Source of the DNA: an uncultured Helicobacteraceae bacterium
GTDB taxonomy: Bacteria; Campylobacterota; Campylobacteria; Campylobacterales; Helicobacteraceae
Direction of reading: 5' to 3'
DNA: 64,000 nucleotides
Assembly (NCBI GenBank): GCA_947176375.1
Contig: CAMWQM010000007.1
Location: forward strand, 1-64,000
The translations under genes were made by a program, and so were the position numbers. Shown here one piece after another: positions 1-9,336 of this stretch; within the stretch, counting starts at the first letter, position 1, and each line of letters begins with the position of its first letter. A model generated the notes under the pieces. That model worked only from the letters and a program-made list of their open reading frames with translations, had not been told where the DNA came from and made no database searches.

Positions 1-174
1 AATGGAGTTTATAGTGCAAGTGTCGATTTTATTAATTTTATATTAGTGTTTTTTAATATAAAAGTATTTTAAGAGATTTTCATATATTTAAAATCCTAAC
101 TTTGCTGTTAAAAATAGGAGAGCAATTTATGCTAATTTATAAAACTCTATATTTTGTAAAATGGCTAAAATACT

Positions 175-501
175 TCACACTTCAATATCTAGCATTGAGC
201 GCTCAATACTAGCATAGATATTTTTATGTTTTTTAGATTCTAAAGCAGTGTTGCTAGATTTGAGGTTCTGCTCTTCGTCTTTTTTATATTCTTGTTTATT
301 TGAATTTGAAGAATCCTTGTCTACTTTTTCTATCCCTTCTGTTGGGCGGACTTCTACATTTTCTTGCATTTTTTCACTAAAATCTTGGATATTCATTGCA
401 CTTTGGACATTTGGCTGATTGAGGGCATTTGCTTGTAATTGAGAGTTTAATAAAGCATTTTGATTTATGTGAGTGATATTTCCTATTTGAGATATTGCCA
501 T
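175..501 (-). CDS. Small hydrophilic hypothetical protein
   Basis: This 108-residue protein has no signal peptide or membrane segment. Its N-terminus is Gln/Asn-rich (MAISQIGNITHINQN) and the second half is charged, with many Lys, Glu and Ser residues. The start is the ATG at 501, 27 bases after the NFACT gene, so it is probably the last gene of that leftward operon. The N-terminal pattern and the EVRPTE motif recall a small conserved Campylobacterota protein that I remember near flagellar hook genes, but I am not certain of that link and assign no function. Confidence 0.6.
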   Translation of the reverse strand: MAISQIGNITHINQNALLNSQLQANALNQPNVQSAMNIQDFSEKMQENVEVRPTEGIEKVDKDSSNSNKQEYKKDEEQNLKSSNTALESKKHKNIYASIERSMLDIEV

Positions 502-528
502 AACTAAATCCTTTTATTTTTGGCTTTT

Positions 529-1848
529 TTAAGTCTTTATATTTATTGTGGAGTAGTTTGAATACACCACATTTGCTCCTTCCTTGATTTTTACAAACTT
601 CCTTTTTGTATAATCGACAATAAAATTTCCACTTTTAGTTTTTAGAAAACTACACAAAATCAAAGCTGCCTTTTGCAAAATCTCCTCTCTAATTATATTT
701 TTAGAACAATGAATTATCAAGTGCGATGATGGTATCCCTCTAATATGCATCCAAATATCATTCGCTCTAGCATCTTTTAAAAGCTCGATATTTTCTTTTT
801 GATTTTTTCCGACAGAGATTTTTAAATCATTGATAAAAAAGCTTTCATATTTTTTACTCTCTTTTTTATCTATCTTTTTTTGATTTTTTGGATTTATAAT
901 TTTTATATCATTTAGGTTTGTTGCATTTTTAATAAAGCTAATTTTAGAATCTAAAAAATTAATATTATCTTTTAGATTCTCCTCTTGCAACGAGATATTT
1001 TTAGCTTTAGCTTTTAGCTTTTTATTATGAGCAAAAAACTCATTTATAAGCGAATGTCTAGATTTTGGCACAAAATCTATATCTAAAATTTGAATGCTAT
1101 TGTCGTATTTTTTTAGCTTAATTGTAGAATCTTGCAATTCAATCTCGCTACTATTTTGAAGCATTTTGCCAATCTCTGCGTATTTATCCGCTCTCTTTAG
1201 TAAATCATCTTTATTTGGGAGATTTGATAGTAAAGTTTGCAATTTCTGCTTTTTATTTTCTAGTAATTGAATCTCATTTTGTTTGCTAGATTCTAGCTTT
1301 GAGGTGATTTTAGTTATATAATTTTTATGCAAAAATTCTATCATACTCTCACCTATCTCAATTTCTTTAATATTAAAATTTTGTTGCTGTTCTAGCGGAG
1401 TGAGTGGGATTCCAACTTTTACTATCCTAGAGTTTTGCGTGATTTTTCGCAAAGATTCCAAAACTACAAATTTAGAATCCAAAATTATTGCATTCGTGTA
1501 TTTTCCTGTAAATTCAAGCTGTAAAATACATTTCAATTTTTTATACTGCAATGCCTTGCTTAAAAATAGCCTTAAGATTCGATTATTCCCATCAATTTCA
1601 CATTTCTCTATTTCACTTTTTAGACAATATTTTTGCAAGGCAAAATCAAATGGAGCTGAGTATTTCTTCACCGCAAGAATAGAATCCACACTACAAAAAA
1701 TATCACTTTTGCTTTTTGCTAAATCTATATAAAAAATATCATTATCTAAGACTAATTTGATTAAATTATCATCAAGTCGCCCAATGTAGCTTATTTTTTC
1801 ATACTCATTAAATAGCTTTGCAATTTCACTCAAAACATATAAATTCAT
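529..1848 (-). CDS. NFACT family RNA-binding protein (RqcH/FbpA-like)
   Basis: The protein has the NFACT layout: an N-terminal NFACT-N domain (EFTGKYTNAIILDS near residue 115), a long charged coiled coil at about 190-320, and a C-terminal NFACT-R domain with the signature DIWMHIRGIPSSHLIIH near residue 365. RqcH proteins bind 60S/50S-tRNA complexes on stalled ribosomes and add alanine tails; older annotation calls them fibronectin-binding proteins. At 439 residues it is shorter than Bacillus RqcH, as in H. pylori. It lies downstream of recN and nadK, the same neighbours as in H. pylori. The family is clear; the RqcH activity is inferred. Confidence 0.88.
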   Translation of the reverse strand: MNLYVLSEIAKLFNEYEKISYIGRLDDNLIKLVLDNDIFYIDLAKSKSDIFCSVDSILAVKKYSAPFDFALQKYCLKSEIEKCEIDGNNRILRLFLSKALQYKKLKCILQLEFTGKYTNAIILDSKFVVLESLRKITQNSRIVKVGIPLTPLEQQQNFNIKEIEIGESMIEFLHKNYITKITSKLESSKQNEIQLLENKKQKLQTLLSNLPNKDDLLKRADKYAEIGKMLQNSSEIELQDSTIKLKKYDNSIQILDIDFVPKSRHSLINEFFAHNKKLKAKAKNISLQEENLKDNINFLDSKISFIKNATNLNDIKIINPKNQKKIDKKESKKYESFFINDLKISVGKNQKENIELLKDARANDIWMHIRGIPSSHLIIHCSKNIIREEILQKAALILCSFLKTKSGNFIVDYTKRKFVKIKEGANVVYSNYSTINIKT

Positions 1849-1916
1849 TTTTCTGCTTAAATTTTAGCCTTGAAATTTTTAGCATATTGTAGCAAATAGG
1901 CTAAAGTTTAGCAAAG

Positions 1917-3455
1917 TCATTCTTTTAGATTTTTTAATTTTTCTTGTGCAAATAGCAAGGCTTCTGGCGTGATGTTTGCCCCACTTATCATTCTTGCTAT
2001 TTCATTAATTCTGCCTTGTTTATTAAGTAGTGTAATGCTGCTTTTATCTTTACCTTTTTGCACCAAATAATGATGTGAAGCAAAGCTAGGCATATGCGAT
2101 TGATGAGAAATTGCAAAAATTTGATAATCTCGCGATAAAAAAGACAGCACTTCTGCCACACCTTCACTTTCCTTACCACTTAAATTAGCGTCAATTTCAT
2201 CTAATATTAAGATTCCACTCTGCTTTGAATACTCAATCTCAATGCATAAAATCGCTAGTTTGAGGCGATTAAACTCCCCACTGCTTAAAGTAGAAATTTC
2301 AGAAACTCCTAATCTAACTTCTAATAAATCAGCCCCATTGCTATCTAACTCTACTTCTACTAGATTTACACTTGGGCTATTTAACATTAATCGTTTGCAA
2401 TAGGATTGTAACTCTTTTAGTAAAATATTAAGATTCTGTTTTCTTAAGTCTCTAATCTCTTTAGATTCTACTTTTATCGTAGTTAGAAGCGAATCTAGCT
2501 CTTTTGTAAGTGCATTTTTATTAAAGCTAATATTTTGATAATTCTCTAAATCCTTTTTTCTCTTCTTTAAATACTCCAAAGCCTCCTCTATACTTCCATA
2601 TTTATGCACCAAATTACTTAATTTTTCAATACGATTTAAAATCTCCTCAATATCACTCTCATCGATATTATTAAGCCTCTCTTCTTCATCGATTATAATG
2701 CCAAAAATCTCATTTAAAACTTCATCAAAAATTGGCTTATTCTTATTAATAGAATCTAAAAAACTAGTAATATTGCTAAACTCGCCTAAAATTGGCTTAA
2801 GAGAGTGGATTTTTTGCATAGTTTTTTCTTTTTTTGATAGAGCTTTTTTTATCTCTAAAAGCTCATCATATTCATTTATTTTTGGATTAATACTTTCTAT
2901 TTGATTGATCTCAAAAGCCGCAAATTCCCTTAATTCAATGATATTTTTCTCCTCATTTTCTAGCTTTTGAAGTTCTACTTTTTTAGATAAAAAAGCATTA
3001 TAATTTATCCTGTAAGATTCTAGTTTTTGGCTGTATTGTGGCATTTTTTTAACAATAATAGAATCTAGGATTTTCAGTAGATTATCTTGCTGTAATTCTA
3101 TTTTGGATTGAGAATTGATATATTTGACATATTGGCTAAAAATCTCTTTTATTCGCTTCTTTGAGAGGGTTTGATTATTAAAAAAATATTTTATTTTATC
3201 TTTTTTTATAATGCTTAAAATATTCTCATCATCAAACAAGATTCCGCTATCATCTAAATACAAATAATCCTTATTAAAAGTAGCTTCAATTAGCAAGGCA
3301 TTACTATCTTTTAGCCCAAATATAGCTAAAATACTTTCCATTAAAACAGATTTTCCACTTCCGCTAACTCCGCTAAAAGTATTAAATCCTTTATTTGGAT
3401 TTAAAATCACTTCTCTAAAAGCAGGAGAATCTTTAATCAAAAGTCGCTCTATCAT
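1917..3455 (-). CDS. recN: DNA repair ATPase RecN
   Basis: RecN is an SMC-like ATPase that acts in double-strand break repair. The Walker A motif GVSGSGKSVL is near residue 30, a charged coiled-coil region fills the middle, the ABC signature is LSSGEFNRLKLA near residue 387, and Walker B is GILILDEIDANLSGKES near residue 414. At 512 residues it is close to the usual 520-550. It sits 93 bases after nadK and 68 before the NFACT gene, the order known in H. pylori. An imperfect inverted repeat (1863-1870 with 1898-1905) lies in the downstream spacer without a clear U-run. Confidence 0.95.
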   Translation of the reverse strand: MIERLLIKDSPAFREVILNPNKGFNTFSGVSGSGKSVLMESILAIFGLKDSNALLIEATFNKDYLYLDDSGILFDDENILSIIKKDKIKYFFNNQTLSKKRIKEIFSQYVKYINSQSKIELQQDNLLKILDSIIVKKMPQYSQKLESYRINYNAFLSKKVELQKLENEEKNIIELREFAAFEINQIESINPKINEYDELLEIKKALSKKEKTMQKIHSLKPILGEFSNITSFLDSINKNKPIFDEVLNEIFGIIIDEEERLNNIDESDIEEILNRIEKLSNLVHKYGSIEEALEYLKKRKKDLENYQNISFNKNALTKELDSLLTTIKVESKEIRDLRKQNLNILLKELQSYCKRLMLNSPSVNLVEVELDSNGADLLEVRLGVSEISTLSSGEFNRLKLAILCIEIEYSKQSGILILDEIDANLSGKESEGVAEVLSFLSRDYQIFAISHQSHMPSFASHHYLVQKGKDKSSITLLNKQGRINEIARMISGANITPEALLFAQEKLKNLKE

Positions 3456-3548
3456 AAACTTTTATCCTTGATTTACACAAAATATTATTTTAAAGCTCAA
3501 AAAACTAGATTTATTTTTATCTACAAATACACACCACATACAAGCCAT

Positions 3549-4622
3549 TTATAAGCCCCAGCTAAACTTTTCTCTTAATACTTCAAAATAATCCCTATTT
3601 TTATCATAAATCAAAAGTGCATTTTGACTTGCAGCTTTAATGACTAATCTATCATTCATATTAAATTCAAAAACATCTTGCCCATCTACAACTATGCTTG
3701 CATTAGAATCTTTTGAAGCGGAATCTTTAATATTAAAATCTTTACTATCTTTAGAGTTTGAATCCATTATACTAGCATCTAAATTATTCTTTGAAGTGGA
3801 ATCTAAATTAGAATCTCTAGAAATTACAAAATCTTTAGAATCTGCTAAATTAGAGCTATTAAGATTAAAATCTTGCTTGATATTAGTTTTGGATTCTCCA
3901 AAGCTTTTAGAATATTGCAAGTCTAAATATTCTTGCAAACTAAATTCTAGCTCAAAACTATCATTTAAAATCAAGGATTTCTGTGTCAAAGAATGCGCAC
4001 AAATCGGTGTTAAAATAATATTTCTATTATATGGATAGATAATAGCCCCACCTGCACTAATATTATAAGCAGTAGAGCCAGCAGGAGTTCCAATAATCAG
4101 CCCATCACCAAAATATGAATTAAAAAACTTTCCATTGATTTTTGCCGCAATTTTTATCATTCCGGCTATATCTTTTTTTGAAATGATAAATTCATTTATA
4201 CAAAGTAGTTTTAATACTCTATTTTTAGTATGAATTTCAGCATTGAGAGGCATAATTTTGCAAATAGCAAAATCACCCATTTTAAGCTTTAGCACAAAGT
4301 CATCTAGCTCACTTAATCCTATTGCGGTTAGAAAGCCAAGCCTCCCAGTATTTATCCCAAGGATAGCCTTATTAAATGGTAGTGCTTTTCTAAGCGATGA
4401 AATTAATGTTCCATCTCCACCAAAACTAACTATAATATCACACCACGCGCACATTTCTTTAAATTCACTTCCACTAATGCCTATCATTACGGCACTATCG
4501 CTAGAAATTCTTACTTCTATATCATTTTTTTGTGCAATAGCTTTAAAATCATCATATATAGCTTTTAATGATGGGGTTAAAGGGCGCAAAAGCACCCCAA
4601 TTTTACTAACTTTAAAAGACAT
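3549..4622 (-). CDS. nadK: NAD kinase with a long low-complexity insert
   Basis: NadK phosphorylates NAD to NADP using ATP or polyphosphate. The diagnostic GGDGT motif is at residues 68-72 and the second signature PAGSTAYNISAGG at about 180-192. Family members are usually 280-300 residues; this one has 357 because about 75 residues (roughly 235-310) of Ser/Asp/Lys/Asn-rich sequence (units such as DSNSKDSKD) are inserted before the C-terminal strand SIVVDGQDVF. The insert is encoded by repeated GAATC/GATTC words. The ATG overlaps the stop of the upstream membrane protein gene. The domain on both sides of the insert appears complete, so I expect an active enzyme. Confidence 0.94.
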   Translation of the reverse strand: MSFKVSKIGVLLRPLTPSLKAIYDDFKAIAQKNDIEVRISSDSAVMIGISGSEFKEMCAWCDIIVSFGGDGTLISSLRKALPFNKAILGINTGRLGFLTAIGLSELDDFVLKLKMGDFAICKIMPLNAEIHTKNRVLKLLCINEFIISKKDIAGMIKIAAKINGKFFNSYFGDGLIIGTPAGSTAYNISAGGAIIYPYNRNIILTPICAHSLTQKSLILNDSFELEFSLQEYLDLQYSKSFGESKTNIKQDFNLNSSNLADSKDFVISRDSNLDSTSKNNLDASIMDSNSKDSKDFNIKDSASKDSNASIVVDGQDVFEFNMNDRLVIKAASQNALLIYDKNRDYFEVLREKFSWGL

Positions 4623-5380
4623 TAATTTTGTAAATAATAAGCTTTGATTTGAAAGCCTCTCTTGCTATTAATCTGCATACTAGGTCCTTCAAACACTGCC
4701 ACATTGCTAAAAGCTCTAGTAATTAAACTAATAGCCTCTCTAGCGCGAAAAGATGCAAGTCCTTCTTGTTTTAGCTCTGCACTAGGACCAGAATAAGGAT
4801 TACTATCTACTATTCCACTAACTTCTATTGCAATTAGTTCTGTATTTGTATTTATAAGATTCCTTACAGAATAAACTACCTCATCACTGCAAGACTTTGG
4901 CATAACCCAGCTTCCATTTCTCATAGTAATACAAGATGCTATATCTTTATTAAGAGGTTTAATTGTGTATTTTAGTTTAGCTATCGTAGGTGTAGAAGGA
5001 TTCTGTATATTTTGCGTAGGTGTAGCTTTAGGTGTTTTACTTTCCACATTAGAAGCAACTTCTTGTAATGTTATATCTGTATTTGCAGGATTATTTGTAG
5101 GTGCATTTGCTGTGGGTTGATTATTAACATATTCATTATTTGTAGTAGGAGTAGTATTTATAGCATTAGATGGATTCTGCATTGCCACATTTTGCTGTGG
5201 TTGTGGCGGTAAAATATCCTCCATAGCAGGCAAATCTGTATTTATATATTCTTCTTGTCTATCATTAAAAAATAAAATTGTAATTACAGCAAGAACTACG
5301 ACCATTAATAAAACCAAACCTAAAACCATCATAGTTTTTTTATTATCACTACCACCACCTAAAATACTTTTTATATCCAT
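4622..5380 (-). CDS. Single-pass membrane protein with OmpA-like C-terminal domain
   Basis: The 252-residue protein has a short cytoplasmic start, one membrane helix at about 17-39 (MMVLGLVLLMVVVLAVITIL), a Pro/Asn/Thr-rich linker to about residue 135, and a folded C-terminal domain. That domain contains VSGIVDSNPYSG and, after a gap, LASFRAREAISLI, which fits the pattern of OmpA/MotB-type peptidoglycan-binding domains. This suggests an inner-membrane protein that reaches the cell wall. The match is by eye and weak. The gene overlaps nadK by one base and has an RBS-like GGAG shortly before its ATG, so the two are co-translated. Confidence 0.65.
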   Translation of the reverse strand: MDIKSILGGGSDNKKTMMVLGLVLLMVVVLAVITILFFNDRQEEYINTDLPAMEDILPPQPQQNVAMQNPSNAINTTPTTNNEYVNNQPTANAPTNNPANTDITLQEVASNVESKTPKATPTQNIQNPSTPTIAKLKYTIKPLNKDIASCITMRNGSWVMPKSCSDEVVYSVRNLINTNTELIAIEVSGIVDSNPYSGPSAELKQEGLASFRAREAISLITRAFSNVAVFEGPSMQINSKRGFQIKAYYLQN

Positions 5381-5420
5381 TTTTATCTCCTATATTTTTA
5401 TTTGAGAATTATACTAAAAT

Positions 5421-6230
5421 TTAACTCGCAATTTCAAAAGACGACTTGATAATATCAAACGCCTCCTTTAGCTCAATAAATTTAATATTATAAGCTTTGA
5501 TCACCTCTTCATTTTGCCCAAAAACTTTATCTGGGTGATATTTTTTTATAAGTTCTAAATATTTTGCACGAATATCAAAAAAGCTATCAGAGTGAGAACA
5601 ACCAAGAATCCTATAAGCCTCAGAAAGATTCTGCTCTTTTCTTGTCATATAACTTGGTTGGCTTTTTTTGCCATTTGGCTTAAAACTATCATAATCAAAT
5701 TCTAATCTAACATTGTGAATTATTTTATTGCCTATAATATTCATTATCATAGCCCAAAAATTAGCATTCCTACTATCTAAATAAATATTTGATAAATCAC
5801 TACTGATAATAATATTTGAAAGCAATGCACCAAGATAACGTTTGGCAATGTGATTTGGTTTATCTAGGCTCAAAACTGCACTCTCTACTCCAATCATTCT
5901 AAAAGAGATTCTAACGCATTCTAAAATGGATTGCGTAGATGTTATTTTAATCCTAATAGGAAGATAGCTCATCTCTAATATGCTTTCTAATGTGAAAGAA
6001 GATTGTAAATTATTTTCATCTTGCTCTTGAGATTGCATTGAGGAATAATAAGCCCAATTTATTAAATAATCTTTCTTAAATCGCTCCCCATCATCTAAAA
6101 TCAAAATTGAGCTTGAGAGATGATATTGCTTTTGAAAATGCTTTTTGGCATAATTTAGAAATTTTGGCAATAGTGGATTATGCTCCTCTATACTGATTTG
6201 AACAAATCTACTTAAGGCTTCAACCCTCAA
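5421..6230 (-). CDS. J-domain (DnaJ-like) protein
   Basis: The C-terminal 65 residues form a J domain: EAYRILGCSHSDSFFDI followed by KKYHPDKV with the invariant HPD tripeptide, then a helix ending KEAFDIIKS. The first 190 residues are not a family I recognise, although a J domain at the C-terminus recalls DjlA, which has TerB-like helices before it. It would stimulate an Hsp70 (DnaK) on a specific client. It is the first gene of the leftward cluster, 95 bases from the divergent TSUP gene, so a promoter must lie in that gap. Confidence 0.8.
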   Translation of the reverse strand: MRVEALSRFVQISIEEHNPLLPKFLNYAKKHFQKQYHLSSSILILDDGERFKKDYLINWAYYSSMQSQEQDENNLQSSFTLESILEMSYLPIRIKITSTQSILECVRISFRMIGVESAVLSLDKPNHIAKRYLGALLSNIIISSDLSNIYLDSRNANFWAMIMNIIGNKIIHNVRLEFDYDSFKPNGKKSQPSYMTRKEQNLSEAYRILGCSHSDSFFDIRAKYLELIKKYHPDKVFGQNEEVIKAYNIKFIELKEAFDIIKSSFEIAS

Positions 6231-6325
6231 TCTTCATTTCCTTAACTTTAAAAATATTCTAGCATTTAAGCAAATCTGATTCCAAAAAACATAATAATTT
6301 CAAAATTTTTATTTTTAGGATAATA

Positions 6326-7081
6326 ATGGAATTAATAATATTAGCAATTTATGGTATAGTCGCTGGGATTTTGGCTGGAATTTTTGGAATAGGCGGTGGC
6401 ATAATAATTGTCCCTTCAATGATGTTTTTTGGATTTGATATAAAAAATGCAATAGGAATCTCTGTTATGCAAATGATTTTCTCATCAGTATATGGCAGTT
6501 TTTTAAACATTAGAGCAAAATTACTAGATATTAGAATTGCTATTTTTGTAGGATTGGGTGGATTATGTGGAGCTGCTTTTAGCGGATATGTGGTGGATTT
6601 TTTTAAACCACTTTATTTAGAAATTGCCTTTATGCTAATTTGTCTCTATTCACTCTATAAAGCGCTGAAAACTAAAACCACGCAGAATCTATCCACCCCA
6701 AAAGAAAATCCAAAATTATTTTTATTCATCATAGGTTTTATAACTGGAATCTTTGCAATTTCACTAGGAATAGGTGGTGGATTGCTAATCGTCCCTGCAG
6801 TTAGCTATGCACTTGGAATTAGCACAAAGCAAGTCGTCCCTATATCATTATTTTTTGTGATCTTTTCATCATTTTCTGGCTTCATTAGTCTAGCATTACA
6901 TAATTATGTGAATTATAAAGAGGGTCTAATCGTTGGAGCATTTTCACTAATTGGTGTATTTTTTGGCACAAAAATTAATAAAAAAATCTCACCAAAAGCC
7001 CATAAAATAGCTGTTATTATACTCTATATCATAATTTTATGTATTATGATAAAAAATATAATTCAAACAAATTTACTATAA
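6326..7081 (+). CDS. TSUP family permease (sulfite exporter TauE/SafE-like)
   Basis: This polytopic protein has about eight hydrophobic segments in two halves. Each half starts with the family signature: GILAGIFGIGGGIIIVPS near residue 13 and GIFAISLGIGGGLLIVPA near residue 143. TSUP permeases move sulfite, sulfonates or other small organic anions; the substrate here cannot be told from sequence. The start ATG at 6326 follows an AGGAT box. It is divergent from the J-domain gene and 27 bases upstream of recR. Confidence 0.87.
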   Translation: MELIILAIYGIVAGILAGIFGIGGGIIIVPSMMFFGFDIKNAIGISVMQMIFSSVYGSFLNIRAKLLDIRIAIFVGLGGLCGAAFSGYVVDFFKPLYLEIAFMLICLYSLYKALKTKTTQNLSTPKENPKLFLFIIGFITGIFAISLGIGGGLLIVPAVSYALGISTKQVVPISLFFVIFSSFSGFISLALHNYVNYKEGLIVGAFSLIGVFFGTKINKKISPKAHKIAVIILYIIILCIMIKNIIQTNLL

Positions 7082-7108
7082 AATATCAATTTATGCTATA
7101 TTTTCGCA

Positions 7109-7678
7109 ATGAAAAATAAATCATTTACATTATTAATTGAGCAATTAGAGCAAATTCCTAGCATTGGTAAAAAATCAGCTAATAAGATTGCATATACGCT
7201 TGCACTAGAAAATAAGATTCTAGCTCTAAATCTTGCTAATTGCATTGAAAATGCGGTGCAAAATATTCAGCAATGTGAGATTTGCGGTGGAATCGCAGAG
7301 GGCAAAATATGTGAAATTTGTGAAGATGATACTAGACTTTATAGCGGAATGCTCTGCATTGTCTCAAATCCAAAGGATATTTTAATCATTGAAGAAGCAA
7401 ATATATTTAGCGGAATCTACTTTGTCGTAGATGATGCAAAGAGAATCGATTTTGAAGGATTAAGAGCAAATATCAAACTTTATAATATACAAGAAATTAT
7501 CTTTGCTTTTAGCCCATCTTTAATGAGTGATGCGATGATTTTATTTATCGAAGATAAACTAAAAGATGAAAAACTAATTTTTTCTAAAATTGCACAGGGG
7601 ATTCCAACAGGCGTTGGACTTGATAATATTGATAGACTTTCGCTAACTCGTGCACTGGAAGGGAGAGCAAAAATTTAA
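7109..7678 (+). CDS. recR: Recombination mediator RecR
   Basis: RecR works with RecO to load RecA at single-stranded gaps. The helix-hairpin-helix IPSIGKKSANKIAYTLA is at residues 15-31, the four-cysteine zinc finger CEICGGIAEGKICEIC at about 56-71, and the Toprim domain follows. Length (189) is close to the usual 195-200. RecO is also encoded nearby (8646-9266). No strong RBS precedes the ATG, but it is the only start that retains the N-terminal domain. Confidence 0.95.
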   Translation: MKNKSFTLLIEQLEQIPSIGKKSANKIAYTLALENKILALNLANCIENAVQNIQQCEICGGIAEGKICEICEDDTRLYSGMLCIVSNPKDILIIEEANIFSGIYFVVDDAKRIDFEGLRANIKLYNIQEIIFAFSPSLMSDAMILFIEDKLKDEKLIFSKIAQGIPTGVGLDNIDRLSLTRALEGRAKI

Positions 7679-7749
7679 AAGAAGAAGGAATAAAATTAAA
7701 ACAAGGAGAGTAGAAATTTTAAAAAATAATAAATTTAAGAGAATATAAA

Positions 7750-8505
7750 ATGATAAGTAAGAAAATTTTAAATATAGTTGGTAGGACAAATGCGGAATAT
7801 GGGCTTATTAAAGAGGGTGATAGGGTGCTACTTGGGCTCTCTGGTGGAAAAGATTCGATTTTGCTTGCTACGATTCTAGCAAGAATGCAAAATCATGCAC
7901 CATTTAAGTTTGACTTCAAAGCTATAACAATTGACTATGGGAGAGGGGGCGAATATGATTACATTTTCAAATATTGCGAAAAACATAATATAAAATATGA
8001 ATTATATAGAACAAAAATCTATCAAGCCCTAGAGGAAAAGAAGCGTCCAAATAGCTCATATTGTAGCTTTTGTTCAAGAATGAGGCGAGGAGCGCTGTAT
8101 AGCAAGGCATTAGAAGAAGGGTATAATAAAATTGCTTTAGCTCATCATTTAGATGATGTGGCTGAAAGCTTTGTGATGAATTTTAGTTTTAATGGAGCTT
8201 TACGCTCAATGCCACCGATATACAAGGCTCAAAATTCTTTACTTGTAATTCGTCCGCTTATTTTTGTGCGTGAAAGGCAGATTATAGATTTTATAAAAAG
8301 TAATAGAATCTACATTGCACCTGATTGCAACTGCCCAATAAATTGGAATAGTGATGATAAAAAACCATATGCAAGAGAGGACGCTAAAAATCTACTAAAA
8401 AATTTAGAAGAAAATAATAAAGATTTATTCATATCGCTTAAAAAAGCCTTTAGCAACATACATACAAATACATTTTGTGATAAACAATATATTGATGGGT
8501 TTTAG
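7750..8505 (+). CDS. ttcA: tRNA 2-thiolation PP-loop ATPase (TtcA-like)
   Basis: The PP-loop SGGKDS is at residues 30-35. CSFCSRMRRGALY near residue 96 and a later CNCPI motif supply the cysteines that in TtcA hold an iron-sulfur cluster. LAHHLDDVAESFVMN is the family motif after the PP-loop. TtcA makes 2-thiocytidine at tRNA position 32. The protein has 251 residues. The family is sure; the exact tRNA position is inferred. It converges on recO across 140 bases that contain no clear terminator. Confidence 0.87.
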   Translation: MISKKILNIVGRTNAEYGLIKEGDRVLLGLSGGKDSILLATILARMQNHAPFKFDFKAITIDYGRGGEYDYIFKYCEKHNIKYELYRTKIYQALEEKKRPNSSYCSFCSRMRRGALYSKALEEGYNKIALAHHLDDVAESFVMNFSFNGALRSMPPIYKAQNSLLVIRPLIFVRERQIIDFIKSNRIYIAPDCNCPINWNSDDKKPYAREDAKNLLKNLEENNKDLFISLKKAFSNIHTNTFCDKQYIDGF

Positions 8506-8645
8506 TTTGCTTTTGCCAATGTGCAAGATTCTTATAATAATTTTAGAATGCTAAATGTTTTTTAATGCAATAATTAAAAGCAAAAAATAGCTAAATCCAA
8601 ATCACAAGCGAAACTATAAAAATCAATCTAAATTCAAGTAAAAAC

Positions 8646-9266
8646 TCATAGTCCCTCAAGCATTATATTGAGCAGGTATTTAACTTCTGCATTATTTAAA
8701 CAAATACTTCTATTACCCTTTAAAAAATCAAAAAAAGTTTTAGTATTGATAGATTCTAAACTATAAGGAATGCAGCTCTTATGTGCGGCTAAAAAACTCC
8801 TTACAATCACACTATTTTCACCTAAATTTTGATTGCAAACAAAACACTTTATCTCTAAAATCTTTCTACCCTCAAATTCTAGTAGTTTTGCATAGGAATC
8901 TAGCAAGATTCTATATGGATTTTGCTTTTGAAATTTTAGTGACATTTCATCTAATAAATCAAAATAGAAGCTTGAAATCTCATTAGTATCCTGTAAATGC
9001 TTATTTATAAGCTTTAAAAAACTCTGCCAAAAATACAATCTATCATATTTATGCTCCCATTCAAAGCCAATTTGAAGGATATTTCTAAGCCGTGGCATAA
9101 AGATTCCACTATAATCAATCTCAAAATCAATTTTTCTGCCTATATTGATGATACTATGACGAATCCCATAGAATCTATAGAGACTTAAAAATTTACTTTT
9201 TGTTATGATTTTTACAACTATATCTTCATTTTTTAGCTTCACTATGCCACTTATATAGCCTTGCAA
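8646..9266 (-). CDS. recO: DNA repair protein RecO
   Basis: The protein opens with the OB-fold pattern of Campylobacterota RecO (MQGYISGIVKLKNEDIVVKI) and contains a helical middle and a cysteine pair (CFVCNQN) that may bind zinc, with a further Cys about 25 residues later. RecO anneals strands and, with RecR, loads RecA on SSB-coated DNA. At 206 residues it is shorter than E. coli RecO (242), as usual in this phylum. The start is a TTG at 9266 with GGAG five bases upstream (9275-9272). The sequence is divergent, so the call rests on the N-terminal pattern and on its position near accD, as in H. pylori. Confidence 0.8.
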   Translation of the reverse strand: MQGYISGIVKLKNEDIVVKIITKSKFLSLYRFYGIRHSIINIGRKIDFEIDYSGIFMPRLRNILQIGFEWEHKYDRLYFWQSFLKLINKHLQDTNEISSFYFDLLDEMSLKFQKQNPYRILLDSYAKLLEFEGRKILEIKCFVCNQNLGENSVIVRSFLAAHKSCIPYSLESINTKTFFDFLKGNRSICLNNAEVKYLLNIMLEGL

Positions 9267-9336
9267 AGAATCTCCATATTAAACTTTAAATTTAGAATAA
9301 TTATAATTTAAATTTAAAAATTTTTTGGAGATTTTT

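Noticed and set aside
3640-4038. Plus-strand open frame of 132 codons opposite nadK
   Set aside because: It is a shadow of the low-complexity nadK insert; the repeated words lack stops on both strands.
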